Assembly: GCF_027579695.1 (NCBI RefSeq)
Contig: NC_083590.1
Span: forward strand, 13,934,656 to 13,998,655
Source: Neoarius graeffei
Lineage: Eukaryota; Chordata; Actinopteri; Siluriformes; Ariidae
Length of the DNA stretch: 64,000 nt
Direction: 5' to 3'
Shown: positions 32,077 through 43,190 of the stretch, piece by piece
Layout: every line of letters starts with the position of its first letter
Position numbering within the stretch: position 1 is the stretch's first letter
Notes under the pieces: model-generated
The model's database searches: none
The model's input: the letters and a program-made list of their open reading frames with translations, nothing else
What the model was told of the DNA's origin: nothing
Translations under genes and position numbers: made by a program

Positions 32077-32879
32077 TAGGGCTGAACGATTTTAAGAAAA
32101 AATTGAATTGTGATTTTTCTGGCAGATATTGCGATTTCGATTTCAACCACGATTTTTTTTCTTTAAATCAAGTTTCAGTGCAAATTAATTAATACAATGA
32201 ATTCCATAAAGCTAATGCAAGAATGAAAATTGAGGTCAACAGATTTCAAATGTAGGCCTGTTTATTAACATTGAGTGCCTGAGGAACAAGTTACAATAAC
32301 TTAAAATAACAAAAAGAGAGCCATCTTTCTTAAGTAAACTTTTGCTTCTTTTACTTTTCCCATCTACAACATATCAGACATAAAAAAAGGTTGATCAATG
32401 GCTCAGCAGCATCAAAATATTGCACTTTTGTAAAAGAATGTACATAAGCATTATAAATTATAACTAGAGCCAACAATTCCCCTGTGGGAAATAAGAATGA
32501 TGCAGTGGCTGTAGCAGTCGCTATTGCAGGGCCCCTCCCTCCTGTGTGTGTGAGAGTGAGCGAGCAGCCCCTCCCCCACCCACGCGCTCAGACACAGAGA
32601 CAGAGAAAGCGCACTTTTTCCTCACAGTGCTCCCTCCAAACAATGGGGATTTACACGAAAACAGGAGATATTCACAAAATTCTTTCACACTGAGTTCCAC
32701 AAGGCTTTCCTGAACGTAATTTTTTTTGTCTGTAGTGTAAAAAATGAGGACAATTTATTGACGAAACAAAACATGGGTCAGTTTAGGAGCACTGAGAAAA
32801 ACCGCGGCTTTGACGACCCCAAAATCGTGTTGTCTGAGATCGCGATTTTCGGTTGAAAACGATAGATTGTTCAGCCCTA
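32077..32879. mobile_element. hAT-like MITE nested in the Harbinger-like element
   Basis: Ends tagggctgaacgatt and its counterpart gattgttcagccct, flanked by cttcaaat (32069-32076) and cttcgaat (32880-32887), an 8-bp duplication with one change. Subterminal 'gcgatttcgattt' repeats are typical of this abundant fish MITE. Confidence 0.8.
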
Positions 32880-32942
32880 CTTCGAATGATTTTTTTTGTT
32901 TGCCCCTCACATCAATCAGTGAAATATATAAATCAAACCCAC

Positions 32943-33128
32943 CTCCACAGAGTTGTTGTCCAAATTGGCATATCGCAGGGTAACAAGCTCATGGCATCTT
33001 GAGTACAACTGTGCAAAGTTTTCCCCCTCTTGAATTTCGACACACCTGTCAAAGATTTTACACTTCTGTTCGCTGAATATCCTAACAATCACAAACACAG
33101 GCTTTGCAGGATTCCCTTCCACAGGCAT
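32943..33128 (-). CDS. Unrecognised ORF/exon in the Harbinger-like element
   Basis: A minus-strand frame starting at an ATG (MPVEGNPAKPVFVIVRIF) and running through EQKCKIFDRCVEIQEG and YSRCHELVTLRYANLD to a plausible donor GTGGAG|GTGGGT at 32941-32942. It looks like real protein (balanced composition, no low complexity) but I do not recognise the family. It could be an exon of the element's own gene or captured host sequence. Confidence 0.4.
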
Positions 33129-33291
33129 GTTTCTTCCACAAGTCTTTATCTAAAGTGAAAGGGACAATTTGATTGGTTTTCAACATCACGTATCCTTTTC
33201 TGTTGGCAGAAGTTTGATTTCGATTTTTTTTTCATTTTGCATTTTCTTCAAGCAGCGATTCCGAGAACCAACTAATCGAATTGGTGTGGCC

Positions 33292-34114
33292 TTAGTTCGC
33301 TCTCTGACAGAGAAGATTGCACCTGTAGAAGTGCGTATCCAGACTTTAGACAAGGCCAGTGAGAATGAGAACAGTGTAGTTTCTGCAGGAGAAAGCCTAT
33401 CCAGAAAGTCTATCTAGCCCTAGGTAGAGTTAGTAATCCCCCAACTCTGGCATTAGAGCCTTCACAGCAGGGTGAATGGGTGATGACTCAGTGGCACAAG
33501 CATAGAGCCAAAGCTACCGCTGAGGCTCGCCCACGGGAGCACCACTCCACTTCACGTGTTGAAGAAGTTTGCTCCCCTTAGTGATGCACCCGCTGAGAAA
33601 CCTGAAAGAGCTCTGGGTTATAGGGAACTCCATCCTACGGCACGTGAAATTAGCTAGGCCTTTAGGGGTACCAACAGCTTTAGTCAGGTGTATACTGGGA
33701 GCCAGGGCACCAGACATAGCAGGTTCCTAGGTTAGGCACCTAGGCAAGCATAGGTTTTTAAAGATAGTTATCCATGTAGGAGCTAATGATATATGCCTTC
33801 CTCAGTCTGAGGTTAGTAAGAGTAACTTTGTAGAGGTGTTTAAATTTACAAAGGTGATGTCCAATGCTGTAGAACGCTCTGGCCCCATCCCAATATGGTG
33901 TGGTGATGTAGCTTACAACAGGTTATGGTTCTTGAATTGCTGGTTGTTCAGGTGGTGCTCTGAAAACAGTGTGGGCTTTATAGATAATTGGGCTAATTTT
34001 GAGGGCACTGCTGGCCTGTTAGGGTGGGATGGTATCCATCCCACTTGGGAAGGTGTTGCTCTCATTTCTTGCAGCATAGGTCATAGTCTCGGAACAGGTC
34101 TAGTTAACTTCTGA
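33292..34114 (+). pseudogene. LINE B ORF1, coiled coil and SGNH-esterase remnant
   Basis: After the MITE the frame gives TEKIAPVEVRIQTLDKA. Further on, scattered frames show a GNSI block I-like sequence near 33620-33640, a VHVGANDI-like reading near 33770-33790, and an intact final block LLGWDGIHPTWEG near 34025-34055, the Asp-x-x-His of SGNH hydrolases. Stops and shifts separate them. Confidence 0.6.
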
Positions 34115-34339
34115 CAATCCAGCGCCAAGGCCAGGGAGCAGATGAACAGGCTAAACTAACTGTCTGCTAGCTGCACAGAGTCGACACTCATGGTCCACTA
34201 CATCGAGACGGTGTCTGTTCCCTGAGCTAAACAAAAAAGTAGAAATACTCAGTTTGTTCCAGTAACCTAATCGATATAAAATTAGATCATACTGACTATA
34301 CAGCTGCTGCCAGCACCTTTGATCTAAAGGTGGGGCTAT

Positions 34340-35507
34340 TAAATATTAGATCTCTTACATCTAAAGCGCTAATGGTTAATGAACTTATTACTGATCAGGA
34401 GTTTAATGTACAGTGTTTAACTGAAACATGGATTAAGCCAAATTAATATATAGCATTAAATGAAGCTAGTCCTCCTGGATACAGTTATATACACCAGCCT
34501 CGTCTAACTGGCAGAGGAGGAGGCATTGTGGTTATTTATAAAGATTATCTAGGTGTAACACACAAACCTGGTTATAAATTTAATACATTTGAAGTTCTTC
34601 ATACTCATATAATATATGTAGCCTCGAAAAATAAGTCTACCCAGTTAATTCCGTTACTTATTATTTACAGGCCCCCGGGACCATATTCTGAGTCTGTTTC
34701 TGAATTTGCAGATTTTATCTCAGACCTAGTTATTTCCTCAGACAAAGCTTTAGTTGTCAGAGATTTTAATATTCACTTCGATAACCCAGAAGACCCTTTG
34801 ACAACAGCATTTGTGTCCGTTTTAGATTCAGTAGGGGTTAATCAGAGTGTCACTGGACCGACCCATAATGGTGGTCACACTCTCGATCTAATACTAACAT
34901 TCAGGTTAAACATAGAAAATACAGTCACACTTCCACAGTCTGAAGTTCTCAGATCATCCGCTCATCTCATTCAAAATATGTCTGAGTAATAATATATGCA
35001 CCTCACCACGCTACTGTATTAAACATACATTCACGTCAACTACTGCACAGAGCTTTATAAATGATCTCCCAGAGTTATCAACTTTGATTGGGTCACCGTC
35101 AGCCCCCACAGAACTTGATCAGGCAACTGAATGCTTAGAGTCAACATTCCGCGATACTTTAGATAATGTAGCTCCTCTTAAAAAGAAACTGATGAGAGAA
35201 AAAATTAGCACCCTGGTATAACGATGACCCTTGCACTTTAAAACGGACCACTCGAAAATTGGAACGTAAATGGCGTCAAACAAAATTGGTAGTGTTCAAA
35301 TTAGCTTGGAAGGAGAGCTTCCTGAAGTATAGAAAAGCTCTTAGTGCTGCTAGATCAACATATCTCTCCTCCGTAACAGAAGATAACAAAATTAATCCTA
35401 GATTCCTATTTAATACTGTAGCAAAATTAACCAAGATTAAGACCACTATAGACACATGCACACCTGCAGTATGTAGTAGCAACGACTTCATGCATTTTTT
35501 TAAATGA
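34340..35507 (+). pseudogene. LINE B endonuclease and linker remnant
   Basis: The frame 34528-34989 has IYRPPGPYSESVSEF, then LVVRDFNIHFDN where the catalytic block normally reads GDFN (Gly changed to Arg), and NGGHTLDLILT. Upstream frames near 34340-34440 show LLNIRSLTSKA-like and TETWIKPN sequence before a stop. Linker sequence at 35259-35507 (MERKWRQTKLVVFKLAWK) follows in another frame. Confidence 0.7.
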
Positions 35508-35951
35508 CAAAATTGAAAATATGACAAAAAATTCAAACTACTAATTTAAAGTCAGACACTGTAAGTGACCCTGTAGTTAACAATAAAACTGTATCAGATC
35601 AGCAATTAGAATTTTACTCCCCTGAGAGAAATCGAATTACTTTCATTAATCTCTGCATCAAAAGCCTCAACTTGTGTACTAGATCCCTTACCTACATATC
35701 TATTGAAACAGATAATACCTGAAGTAATTGAACCGCTTCTAAAAATAATAAATTCTTCTCTTAGGATTGGCTATGTACCCAAATCATTAAACTAGCAGTT
35801 ATCAAACCCCTGATTAAAAAAAACTGACATTGATCTCTGTCAGCTGTCTAATTATCGGCCGAAATCAAACCTCCCCTTTATTGCCAAGATCCTAGAAAAA
35901 GCCGTGGCATGAGCATAACTGCTGTATTTACATAGGAATAACATCCATGAA

Positions 35952-37103
35952 ATGTATCAGTCGGTATTTAGACCTCATCATAGCACTGAGACAGCACTGG
36001 TGAAAGTAGCAAATGACCTATTGTTGGCGTCTGATCAGGGCTGTCTCTCGCTGCTTGTGTTGCTTGACCTTAGTGCAGCATTTGATACCATTGATCATTC
36101 CATTCTTCTGGATAGACTAGAAAACGTTGTGGGAGTTAAGGGAACAGCTCTCTCTTGGCTCAGCTCTTATTTAACTGATTGCTATCAGTATGTTGATGTA
36201 AATGGTGATTTTTCTAGACATACTAAGGTAAAGTTTGGTGTTCCACAAGGTTCTGTCTTAGGTCCACTGCTTTTTTCTTTATACATGTTCCCTCTGGGTG
36301 ATATTATTCATAAGCATGGTATTAGTTTCCACTGTTATGCTGATGACACACAATTGTATGTTTCTGCAAAACCTGATGAAAGACACCAGTTTAATAGAAT
36401 TGAGGAATGTGTGAAGGACATTAGACACTGGATGCTTATTAACTTCCTTCTGCTTAACTCTGACAAGACTGAAGTACTTGTACAAGAACCACATGCAGCT
36501 AGAAGCAAGTTTTCTGATTATACAGTAACTCTGGATGGCCTTTGTTTCTTCACGTGCAGCAGTAAAAGACCTCGGGTGATTATTGAGCCCAGTCTTTCAT
36601 TTGAAACTCACACTGATAACATTACCCGGATAGCTTTCTTTCATCTCAGAAATATTGCTAAGATATGAAATTTAATGCCACCACATGATGCAGAAAAACT
36701 AGTTCATGCTTTTGTTCCCTCCAGGTTGGATTATTGTAATGCCTTACTGTCTGGATGTTCCAATAAGTGCATAAACAAGCTCCAGTTAGTTCAAAATACA
36801 GCAGCAAGAGTCCTTACAAGAACTAGAAAATATGACCACATCACCCCTGTCTTATCTACACTGCATTGGCTCCCAATCAAATGTCATACTGTTTATAAAA
36901 TATTACTATTGACCTTTAAAGTACTGAATGGTCTTGCGCCACAGTACCAGAATGAATTTCTGGTCCTTTATGACCGGCCATGCCTACTTCGATCAAAAGG
37001 TGCAGGCTATCTGCTGGTACCTCGTATAGTGAAGGCTACATCAGGGGGCAGAGCCTTTTCTTACAAAGCCCCACAGTTATGGAACAGCCTTCTAAGTCCA
37101 TAG
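35952..37103 (+). pseudogene. LINE B reverse transcriptase, first part
   Basis: The frame 35952-36668 covers [48 protein letters not shown] and [12 protein letters not shown] (YADD intact). A stop at 36668 is followed by 36675-37103 with LDYCNALLSGC, LVQNTAARVLTRT and HWLPIK. The end is cut at 37098 by LINE C and resumes at 38942. Confidence 0.8.
37036..37097. repeat. 62-bp target-site duplication, left copy
   Basis: Identical by eye to 38940-39001 (ctacatcagggggcagagcc at the start of both). It belongs to the RT-coding part of LINE B. Confidence 0.95.
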
Positions 37104-38939
37104 CCATATGGTCCCCATCAGACTGATGATGGGGGACCCTTGGTAGCCCTTTTGAGGTGCCTTTTCTTTTGCTGCTCAGCTGCTTGAGCCAGGAGGCTGT
37201 TCTCGCAAAGCAGTCTGCCTGATCGTACAGCATCTCCCCAGGCAGCGCGATCTTGTGCGGTCTGGTACCAGGACTTTAGGTCGATGCCGAAGAGACAAAG
37301 GTCTTCCTTAGCGCAGTCTTTCCATCTTTTTCTCGGCCTTCCCGTCACACCTGCCCAGTCTTAGCTCCCCGAAAAGAAGTTGTTTCGGAATCCTGGTGTC
37401 ATCCATTCGCGAAACATGGCCGAGCCAGCGCAGTCTGTTACTGAGCAGCATGGTCTCAATAGTGGTGGAGCCAGCACGGTTTAAGATCTCAGCATTGGTC
37501 ACGCGCTGCCACCACTTCACACCCATTATCTACTGGAGAGATCTTTGATGGAATACTTCAAGACGGCAGGTGTGGTGAGCCAGTGTAGGCCACGTTTCGG
37601 ATCCGTAGAGCAATGAAGGAAGAACCATGGCTTTGTAAACAGTCAGTTTAGTAGACAGGGTGAGACCTCCTCTGTTGAAACATCATGTTTGTAGAGCATT
37701 AAACGTAGCTGCACCGCGAGACACTCGGTGTTGGATTTCCGAGTCGAGGCTTGCGTCATCCGACAGGTTGCCTCCGAGATACGTGAAAGTTTGGGTGCAC
37801 TTCAGCTCAGAACCATCAATTATGATGGTGGGTGGTTGGTCACACTGAGTATGCATCACTTCCCTCTTCGGTTTACTGATTGAGAGACCCCAGGACCTGC
37901 AGGCATTGTTCAAAGCTGTGACTCCCTCCTGTAAGGACTCTGATGTTTGTGTAGCTAAGGCTGCATCATCTGCATAGAGAAAGTCATCAAGTTTTGACGT
38001 CGTTACAGACTTAGCTTTGAGTCTCCGGAGATTGAAGAGTCTGCTATCAAGCTTGTGTTATATATCTACGCCAAACGCTGGGATGGATTTGTGGGCATGC
38101 CAGAGGACAAAGGAGAAGAAGAAGATAAACAGCATAGGGGCTAAGATACAACCCTGGTGGAGGCTGTTAGTTACTGCAAAGGATTCAGTAAATTCTCCAC
38201 CAATAAGTACCCTTGCTTCCATGCCATCATGGATGCTTTGGATAATGTTGACAATTTGGGGGGGGGGATCCCGATCTTCAACAAAGCCCACATAAGTGGT
38301 CTGTTAACCGTGTCAAAGGCCTTGACTAAGTCGACAAAGACTATGTGTAGTTCGTGATGCTGTTCACAACATTTTGCCAAGAGCTGGCGAACAGCGAACA
38401 TCATATCACTGGTTGCCTGGCCACTTCTAAATCTGCACTGTGCCTCTGGGAGGTGTTTCTCTATGCAAGGCCACACTCTGCTCAGAATAATGCGGGCAAA
38501 GACCTTTACAATAACAAAGTAGTGTGATCCTATGATAGTTGCCGCAGATGAAGCGGGATTGCTTCTTGAAGATAGTAATAATGGAACCATTTTTCAGGTC
38601 CTGAGGCACCCTCTCTTCCTCGCAGATGGTAAGGAGGAGTTCATGGAGTTCCACGAGGAGGGTAGGACCACCTGCTTTAAGAACCTCTGCTGGGATAAGG
38701 TCTGGACCAGGAGCTTTGTTGTCAGCCAGACGGTGAAGAGCTGACTTCAATTCCTTGGTTGTTGGGGGTGCTTCGAGATTGGTGAGTGGCTCCTCCTGTG
38801 GTATATCATCGAGAACACTAGCGTCTGCTGTCCCTGGCTAGTTCAGTAGGGCACTGAAGTGCTGTTTCCAGTGAGCTAAGATGTCTTCTTTTTCAGTCAG
38901 TCAGTTGCCAACTTCATCATTAATGGGGCTCATGCCACT
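37098..38939 (-). mobile_element. RTE-like LINE C, 5'-truncated
   Basis: Minus-strand relative of LINE A: same RT, same 3' hairpin (37110-37138), but the endonuclease is missing, as usual for 5' truncation. It is flanked by a 62-bp direct repeat. Confidence 0.9.
37118..38900 (-). pseudogene. Reverse transcriptase remnant of LINE C
   Basis: Several frames in order from 38900 to 37118: KSALHRLADNKAPGPDLIP, QCRFRSGQATSDMMFAVRQ, VFVDLVKAFDTVNRPLM, NSLHQGCILAPMLF, NNACRSWGLSISKPK, RLRWLGHVSRMDDTRIPK and the C-terminal AQDRAAWGDAVRSG. At least five stops or shifts. A G9 run at 38258-38266 marks one shift site. Clearly homologous to LINE A RT. Confidence 0.85.
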
Positions 38940-39001
38940 CTACATCAGGGGGCAGAGCCTTTTCTTACAAAGCCCCACAGTTATGGAACAGCCTTCTAAG
39001 T
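38940..39001. repeat. 62-bp target-site duplication, right copy
   Basis: Second copy of 37036-37097; LINE B RT sequence continues after it to about 39080 (SAFKSRLKTYLFSQAF), then the 3' region. Confidence 0.95.
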
Positions 39002-39365
39002 AGTGTTGGGAATCAGACACCGTCTCCGCATTTAAGTCCAGGCTGAAAACATACCTGTTTAGTCAAGCCTTTTGTCAATTTTATTAGGTAAAGGAGTAGA
39101 TCTGGAGGGTCCTCAGACAGTGTTTTGGTAAACTGGGATGTATGGATGCTGTCAGTCCCCCACTCGCTTTCTCACTCGAGTTTGACAGTGTAGTGGCTGG
39201 CTGCTTTATGTCCCAGGGCTCCCTCATGCCTGTGTTACCTTCTGGCTCTCCCCTTTTAGTTATGATGTCATAGTTAGTTTGAGTCCCTGCTTGCACTCAG
39301 CACAAAATGTATACTGTTCATACTCATCAGGTGACATTGGGCATACCCAACAACCTGTGTTTCCT

Positions 39366-40672
39366 CCCCCTCCCTAAAGAGGCATGGGGAGGATATAAAA
39401 AGATGCTGATTCACCACATGGCCACATAGGAGGAGGGTCAGAAGAAGTAATGTATCTGTGCTTATGTCTTTGTCTGCCAACAGTTTCCAGCTCTAACAGC
39501 ACTCACTGGTCTACTGAGAGAAGCAGTTCTTCTCCTCAGCACCTCCCTTGAACGGCAAAGCCTCAATCATTTCCAAGGGACATTCTTACACTGGGATGGG
39601 ATGATTCTTCAGCAGCTCACACCCTCACTCCCTTTTCCCCACTCCCTGCCACCTTTGTAAATAAAAGAGCACTTGTGTTTTCCACCTCATCACTGTCTCC
39701 TGAATCTGTGTCCCAGCCTGAGTGTGAGGGGCACCACACTGATATGGTATATGCACGCAAAGGAGACAGACCCACACCACAACCACCCTGTCCCGGATCC
39801 ATTTGTATGATATGTCCTTTAGGTCAGCCAAGAGCAAATCACAGATCTCCCAGAAGATGGCACAGGGCCTCCATGCAGCCACCCAAGAGCTACTGCCCCT
39901 CAAACAAGTTGGCCCAGTGGCGGCAGTGGTACCTCTCCCTGACCCAGCCCGAAATGCTCAGTGCCTGCTCATGAATATGACCACCAATGATGACATCAAG
40001 GCCTTCTTGGGCACTTTTGAGAGGATCATGACTCAAGAAGGCTGGGCTCTACAAGACTGGTCCTGCACCCTGGCCCGTCTACTCACCGGGGAGGTACAAC
40101 AGGCCTAATACACAGTCTCAGATGAAGAATCTGATGATTATTCTAAACTCCAGGAGTTGATTCTGGCCTGCTGTGGGCTTTCCTCCACCTGAGCCACCTC
40201 TGAGTTCCACCACTGGGCCAATCAACCTGGCAAGGAACCATAGAGACAGATGGGCACCCTCTTGCACCTCACCCAAAGGTGGCTCCAGCCAGACCAGCTG
40301 TCCCTGTCAAAGATAGTGGAACATGTCACCCTCAACAAGTTCCTAAGGACCCTCCCCAGAGAAGAAAGAAAAAGCTGTGGGTTTGAAGGCAGCAAGAACA
40401 CCTTAGGACATGATCATGGTCCTCAAGTACACCCAATTCACACTTAAGATCTGAAGAGGGCTGGGAAAGACATGAGATCACAACGTTCCCCAAGAACTCC
40501 GTTGCTGCCCCTATGCAGCCTACAGAGAGGAACAGAGGAACAACCACGTCCCAAACCAGCACCGACAGACAAGCCCAGGGCCACCAAGACTGATAGAGCC
40601 CCTCTCCCCAAATTCTACAAACCATGGTTAGCTGCATGATATTGATGACATACTCTGCGAGAGCACTCCCAC
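39366..40672 (+). mobile_element. Gypsy-like LTR retrotransposon fragment (LTR, gag, scrap of RT)
   Basis: 39366 to about 39743 looks like an LTR: TATA-like atataaaaag at 39390-39400, aataaa at 39660-39666, and a following untranslated leader. A gag-like frame follows, and close to the right end (near 40640-40660) one frame reads IDDILCEST, the RT active-site region of Gypsy elements. Most of pol is deleted and the right end abuts the duplicated NLR block. No matching 3' LTR is seen. Confidence 0.6.
39803..40108 (+). pseudogene. Gag-like ORF of the Gypsy fragment
   Basis: A 101-codon frame ending at a stop. Its second half, DDIKAFLGTFERIMTQEGWA followed by LARLLTGEVQQA, fits the capsid/SCAN-like region of Ty3/Gypsy Gag. 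The rest of gag is in broken frames to about 40620. Confidence 0.6.
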
Positions 40673-40715
40673 AGATTTCTGGAATTCATTTCCAGCAGCA
40701 GATTCTGGGTCATGT
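40673..40715 (-). pseudogene. Truncated NACHT exon start (duplicate NLR block)
   Basis: The first ~43 bases of the NACHT exon are repeated here after the same acceptor (cacacag at 40716-40718 on the minus strand): [10 protein letters not shown] in place of [10 protein letters not shown]. Beyond 40673 the sequence changes to the Gypsy fragment. So the duplicate has no NACHT domain. Confidence 0.8.
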
Positions 40716-40756
40716 CTGTGTGACAGGGTGAAGCAGGAAGACATGGGCTCCAATTT

Positions 40757-40952
40757 TAGCCATGGCCTAATTGTTCGAGAAGCAGCTTTGGGACCAAAAG
40801 GTCACTGGTTCAATGCCCTGGACCAGCAGGAATGGCTGAAGTGCCATTGAGCAAGATACCTAACCCTAATTGCTCCCCAGACTGCTCTGGGTGTGTTCAT
40901 CACTCTGGATAAGAGCATCTGCTAAATCCCATTAATGTAATGTATGAAGGGT
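40757..40952 (+). mobile_element. tRNA-derived SINE in the duplicate block
   Basis: tRNA-like head (ggcctaattgttcgagaagc, B-box ggttcaatgcc near 40809), then gaatggctgaagtgcc and a tail ctctggataagagcatctgc with 'attaatgtaatgta'. It is absent from the matching place at 28150 in the other copy, so it inserted after duplication. Confidence 0.75.
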
Positions 40953-41133
40953 TTAAGATCACAGTTTTTCTGACTAGTTTCCATAGATAGTTCTTTATGA
41001 TGTTCTCACTGTGCATTTGTTTTATTCTCCTGTATGTTTTCTATAATCTAATCCATCTCTATGAAACAACAGCAAAGAGGTTTAGAATACCAGTGCATCA
41101 GTGTCACAGTCATGGTGTTGGGTTTAATCTTAC

Positions 41134-41174
41134 CCTGTATCTGTGATGATCTTTTCTATTCGGTCTCCTGCCTT
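41134..41174 (-). pseudogene. Duplicate of the small NLR exon (41 bp)
   Basis: Codes KAGDRIEKIITDT, one codon shorter than 28336-28379, with acceptor gatttacag and donor ACAGG|GTAAGA kept. It lies downstream of the duplicated N-terminal exon but leads only to a truncated NACHT start. Confidence 0.65.
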
Positions 41175-41659
41175 CTGTAAATCACTGGGAACAAAAAATT
41201 TTTGCTGTTAAAGACAATAACTTTCATCACTTTAATCCTACAATCTAAACTTTAGCCCTAATTTTACTACAATAATTCTTTGAGTGCATTACCATTTACA
41301 AAGCACAGTGCTGAATACAACACGACAAAAACATTGTGGAACTGGAGAAAAAAATATCTGCCCCAGTTTAAATTTGAGTTTTTCTAGATTTTCCTTCCTA
41401 TATAATCATTAGAGATGGAACAGAATATCACTCCATCATGCAGAATGAACAGATATGTTTTAAATGGATACAAAAGCAGATGTGTATTTTTCAGAAAGCT
41501 GACCAGAAATGTTTACAGGTATAAAATCTGTAACTCGATCCAGAATTATACTCCACCCTGGATGATCCACCAGTCCATCATTTTAGGAGCAATTTAGTGA
41601 TCAGTCGACCTACTGACATGTTTTTGGGAGGTGGGAGTTGAGGTTGAGGAAAATGCTGA

Positions 41660-41662
41660 TTT

Positions 41663-41700
<38 letters not shown>

Positions 41701-41835
41701 AAATCCTGTAATGTCAGTGATGTGATTTATGGTAAATAGTCAGTGTGTTCATATAAAGGGTCTCCATTTTCTCTTATATTTTACAGAAACAAACACTCAG
41801 ACACATGGCCTTTCATGGAGACACGGCCAAGTAAT
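41660..41835 (-). pseudogene. Decayed SMKSD exon relic (duplicate) and (ATT)n
   Basis: Near 41785-41835 the minus strand reads GRVSMKGHVSECL, the partner of the relic at 28950-29020. (ATT)n at 41667-41698. Both relics look non-functional. Confidence 0.45.
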
Positions 41836-42183
41836 AGTCAGCTCAGTGATGCCAGGATTTTAACTGCAATGTATTATTATTCGTAGTAGTAATAGTAGTA
41901 GTATGAGAACAGTGAAACAGCAGTGAGGTGTGCAGTTGGAACGACTGAATGGTTCAAGGTGAATGTGGGACTTCATCATGGATCCAGGGATTAAAGCAAA
42001 AAAAAAAAATCCTGAGCCTGAACTTTTTAGACTCATGCAAGCGATTCTATTCACCATATGGCCGGTCGGTTGGAAGGGTTGGCACACAATATAGGCCTAT
42101 ATATGTTTTATGTGGTTGCAGGGGTCGTAATATGAGACATGAACACATTCACAGGGTCAAAAAGATTGCATGAATGATTGCAG

Positions 42184-42890
42184 ACTAATGCCGCTTTTCC
42201 ACTACAAACGCGGCTGAGCCGTGCCGTGCTGAATTGGGCTGAGTCGAGCTGAGCGGGGCTGTTGGAGTTGCATTTCGACTACAACCGCGCTGAACCGTGC
42301 TGGCTGGAAGTGGGTGGACACATTGGGTGGAGTTAGCGAAAGTGGGTGGACGTCACGTGATGTCGTTAAGCGGCGCAAACAGTGACATCAGTGATCTTTT
42401 AAGCGGTAGTCTCACGACCCGGATAGTAAACAATAAACATGGAGGACATGGAGTCGTTAGTGTTGCTGGTCTTGGTGCTGTGGCTTGTTGTCACCGACAA
42501 CGCCAACAGATACTGGCAAGAGCGTACAGATGAGGCGAGGCGCATAAGGCTTCAGAAATTCTCATAATTCGTAATTCTTCTTCTTCCGGGTTTGCGGTGT
42601 TTACAGATCCCAGTGTGCTCGCGGGGCGTGTGTGGGCATGTGAGGACACTCCTCCTCACCAATCAGTGCACAGGGGAGTGTCTGCTCACGCCCCCAGCCT
42701 CACTCAGCTCGGTTTGGCTCGCTTCAGCCCTACTCCAAAACCGTGCGAGTTTTGGGTGCTAAGCAGGGCTGAAGCGAGCTGAGTCGTGCTGTAATGAGGT
42801 AGTCGAAACACGAGCCGTGTCGGGCTGAAGTGAGCTGAAGCGAGCTGAAGTGAGCTGAAAAAGGGTAGTGGAAAAGGGCCATTAGTTTGA
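42184..42890. mobile_element. TIR element with 'ccgcttttccactac' ends
   Basis: Left actaatgccgcttttccacta and right tagtggaaaagggccattagt are inverted repeats. Subterminal regions are dense in gctgag/gctgaa motifs (for example 42205-42260 and 42765-42860). Class and target duplication are unclear. Confidence 0.65.
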
Positions 42891-43190
42891 CTTTTGAAAA
42901 TGCAATACCAAAAACGGCCAGTAGATGGCAAAAGTGCACCTCACCAAAATATGCTACATGTAGCATTTAGGGTTTCTTTTGATATCAAGTTTTGCTGCTA
43001 AGCTTCGTCCTTAACAGGTTACAAATTGACCTGCAATCACAAGGTGAACTGTTACAAGGGTATGTGAAATTCAGTCTAGCACTGGAAAAATAAAATCTTT
43101 GTAACCATTTAATTTAGGGTACATTAAAAGGACAGTGGTTTACTTTTTAAACAGTTTTAATAATTCAAATAATTCAACAATTTAAATATT

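Larger units (their letters stand above)
31592..33291. mobile_element. Harbinger-like TIR element with TTA target duplication
   Basis: Ends are ggccacaccaatttaatta and the near complement at 33263-33291, flanked by TTA (31589-31591 and 33292-33294). It is inserted in LINE B ORF1. The 3-bp TTA duplication fits PIF/Harbinger. It contains a nested hAT-like MITE and a minus-strand open frame at 32943-33128; no recognisable DDE transposase. Confidence 0.75.
29640..39365 (+). mobile_element. L2/CR1-like LINE B, decayed, with four nested insertions
   Basis: A plus-strand LINE with ORF1 pieces (Zn-like N-terminus, SGNH esterase), endonuclease and RT, and a 3' region reaching at least 39260. It is interrupted by a Tc1 (29775-31474), a Harbinger-like MITE (31592-33291) that itself holds a hAT-like MITE, and an RTE-like LINE (37098-38939). 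Removing these joins the coding logic across each break. Many stops and shifts show it is old. Its left border, next to the end of the NLR block near 29490-29640, is approximate. Confidence 0.75.
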
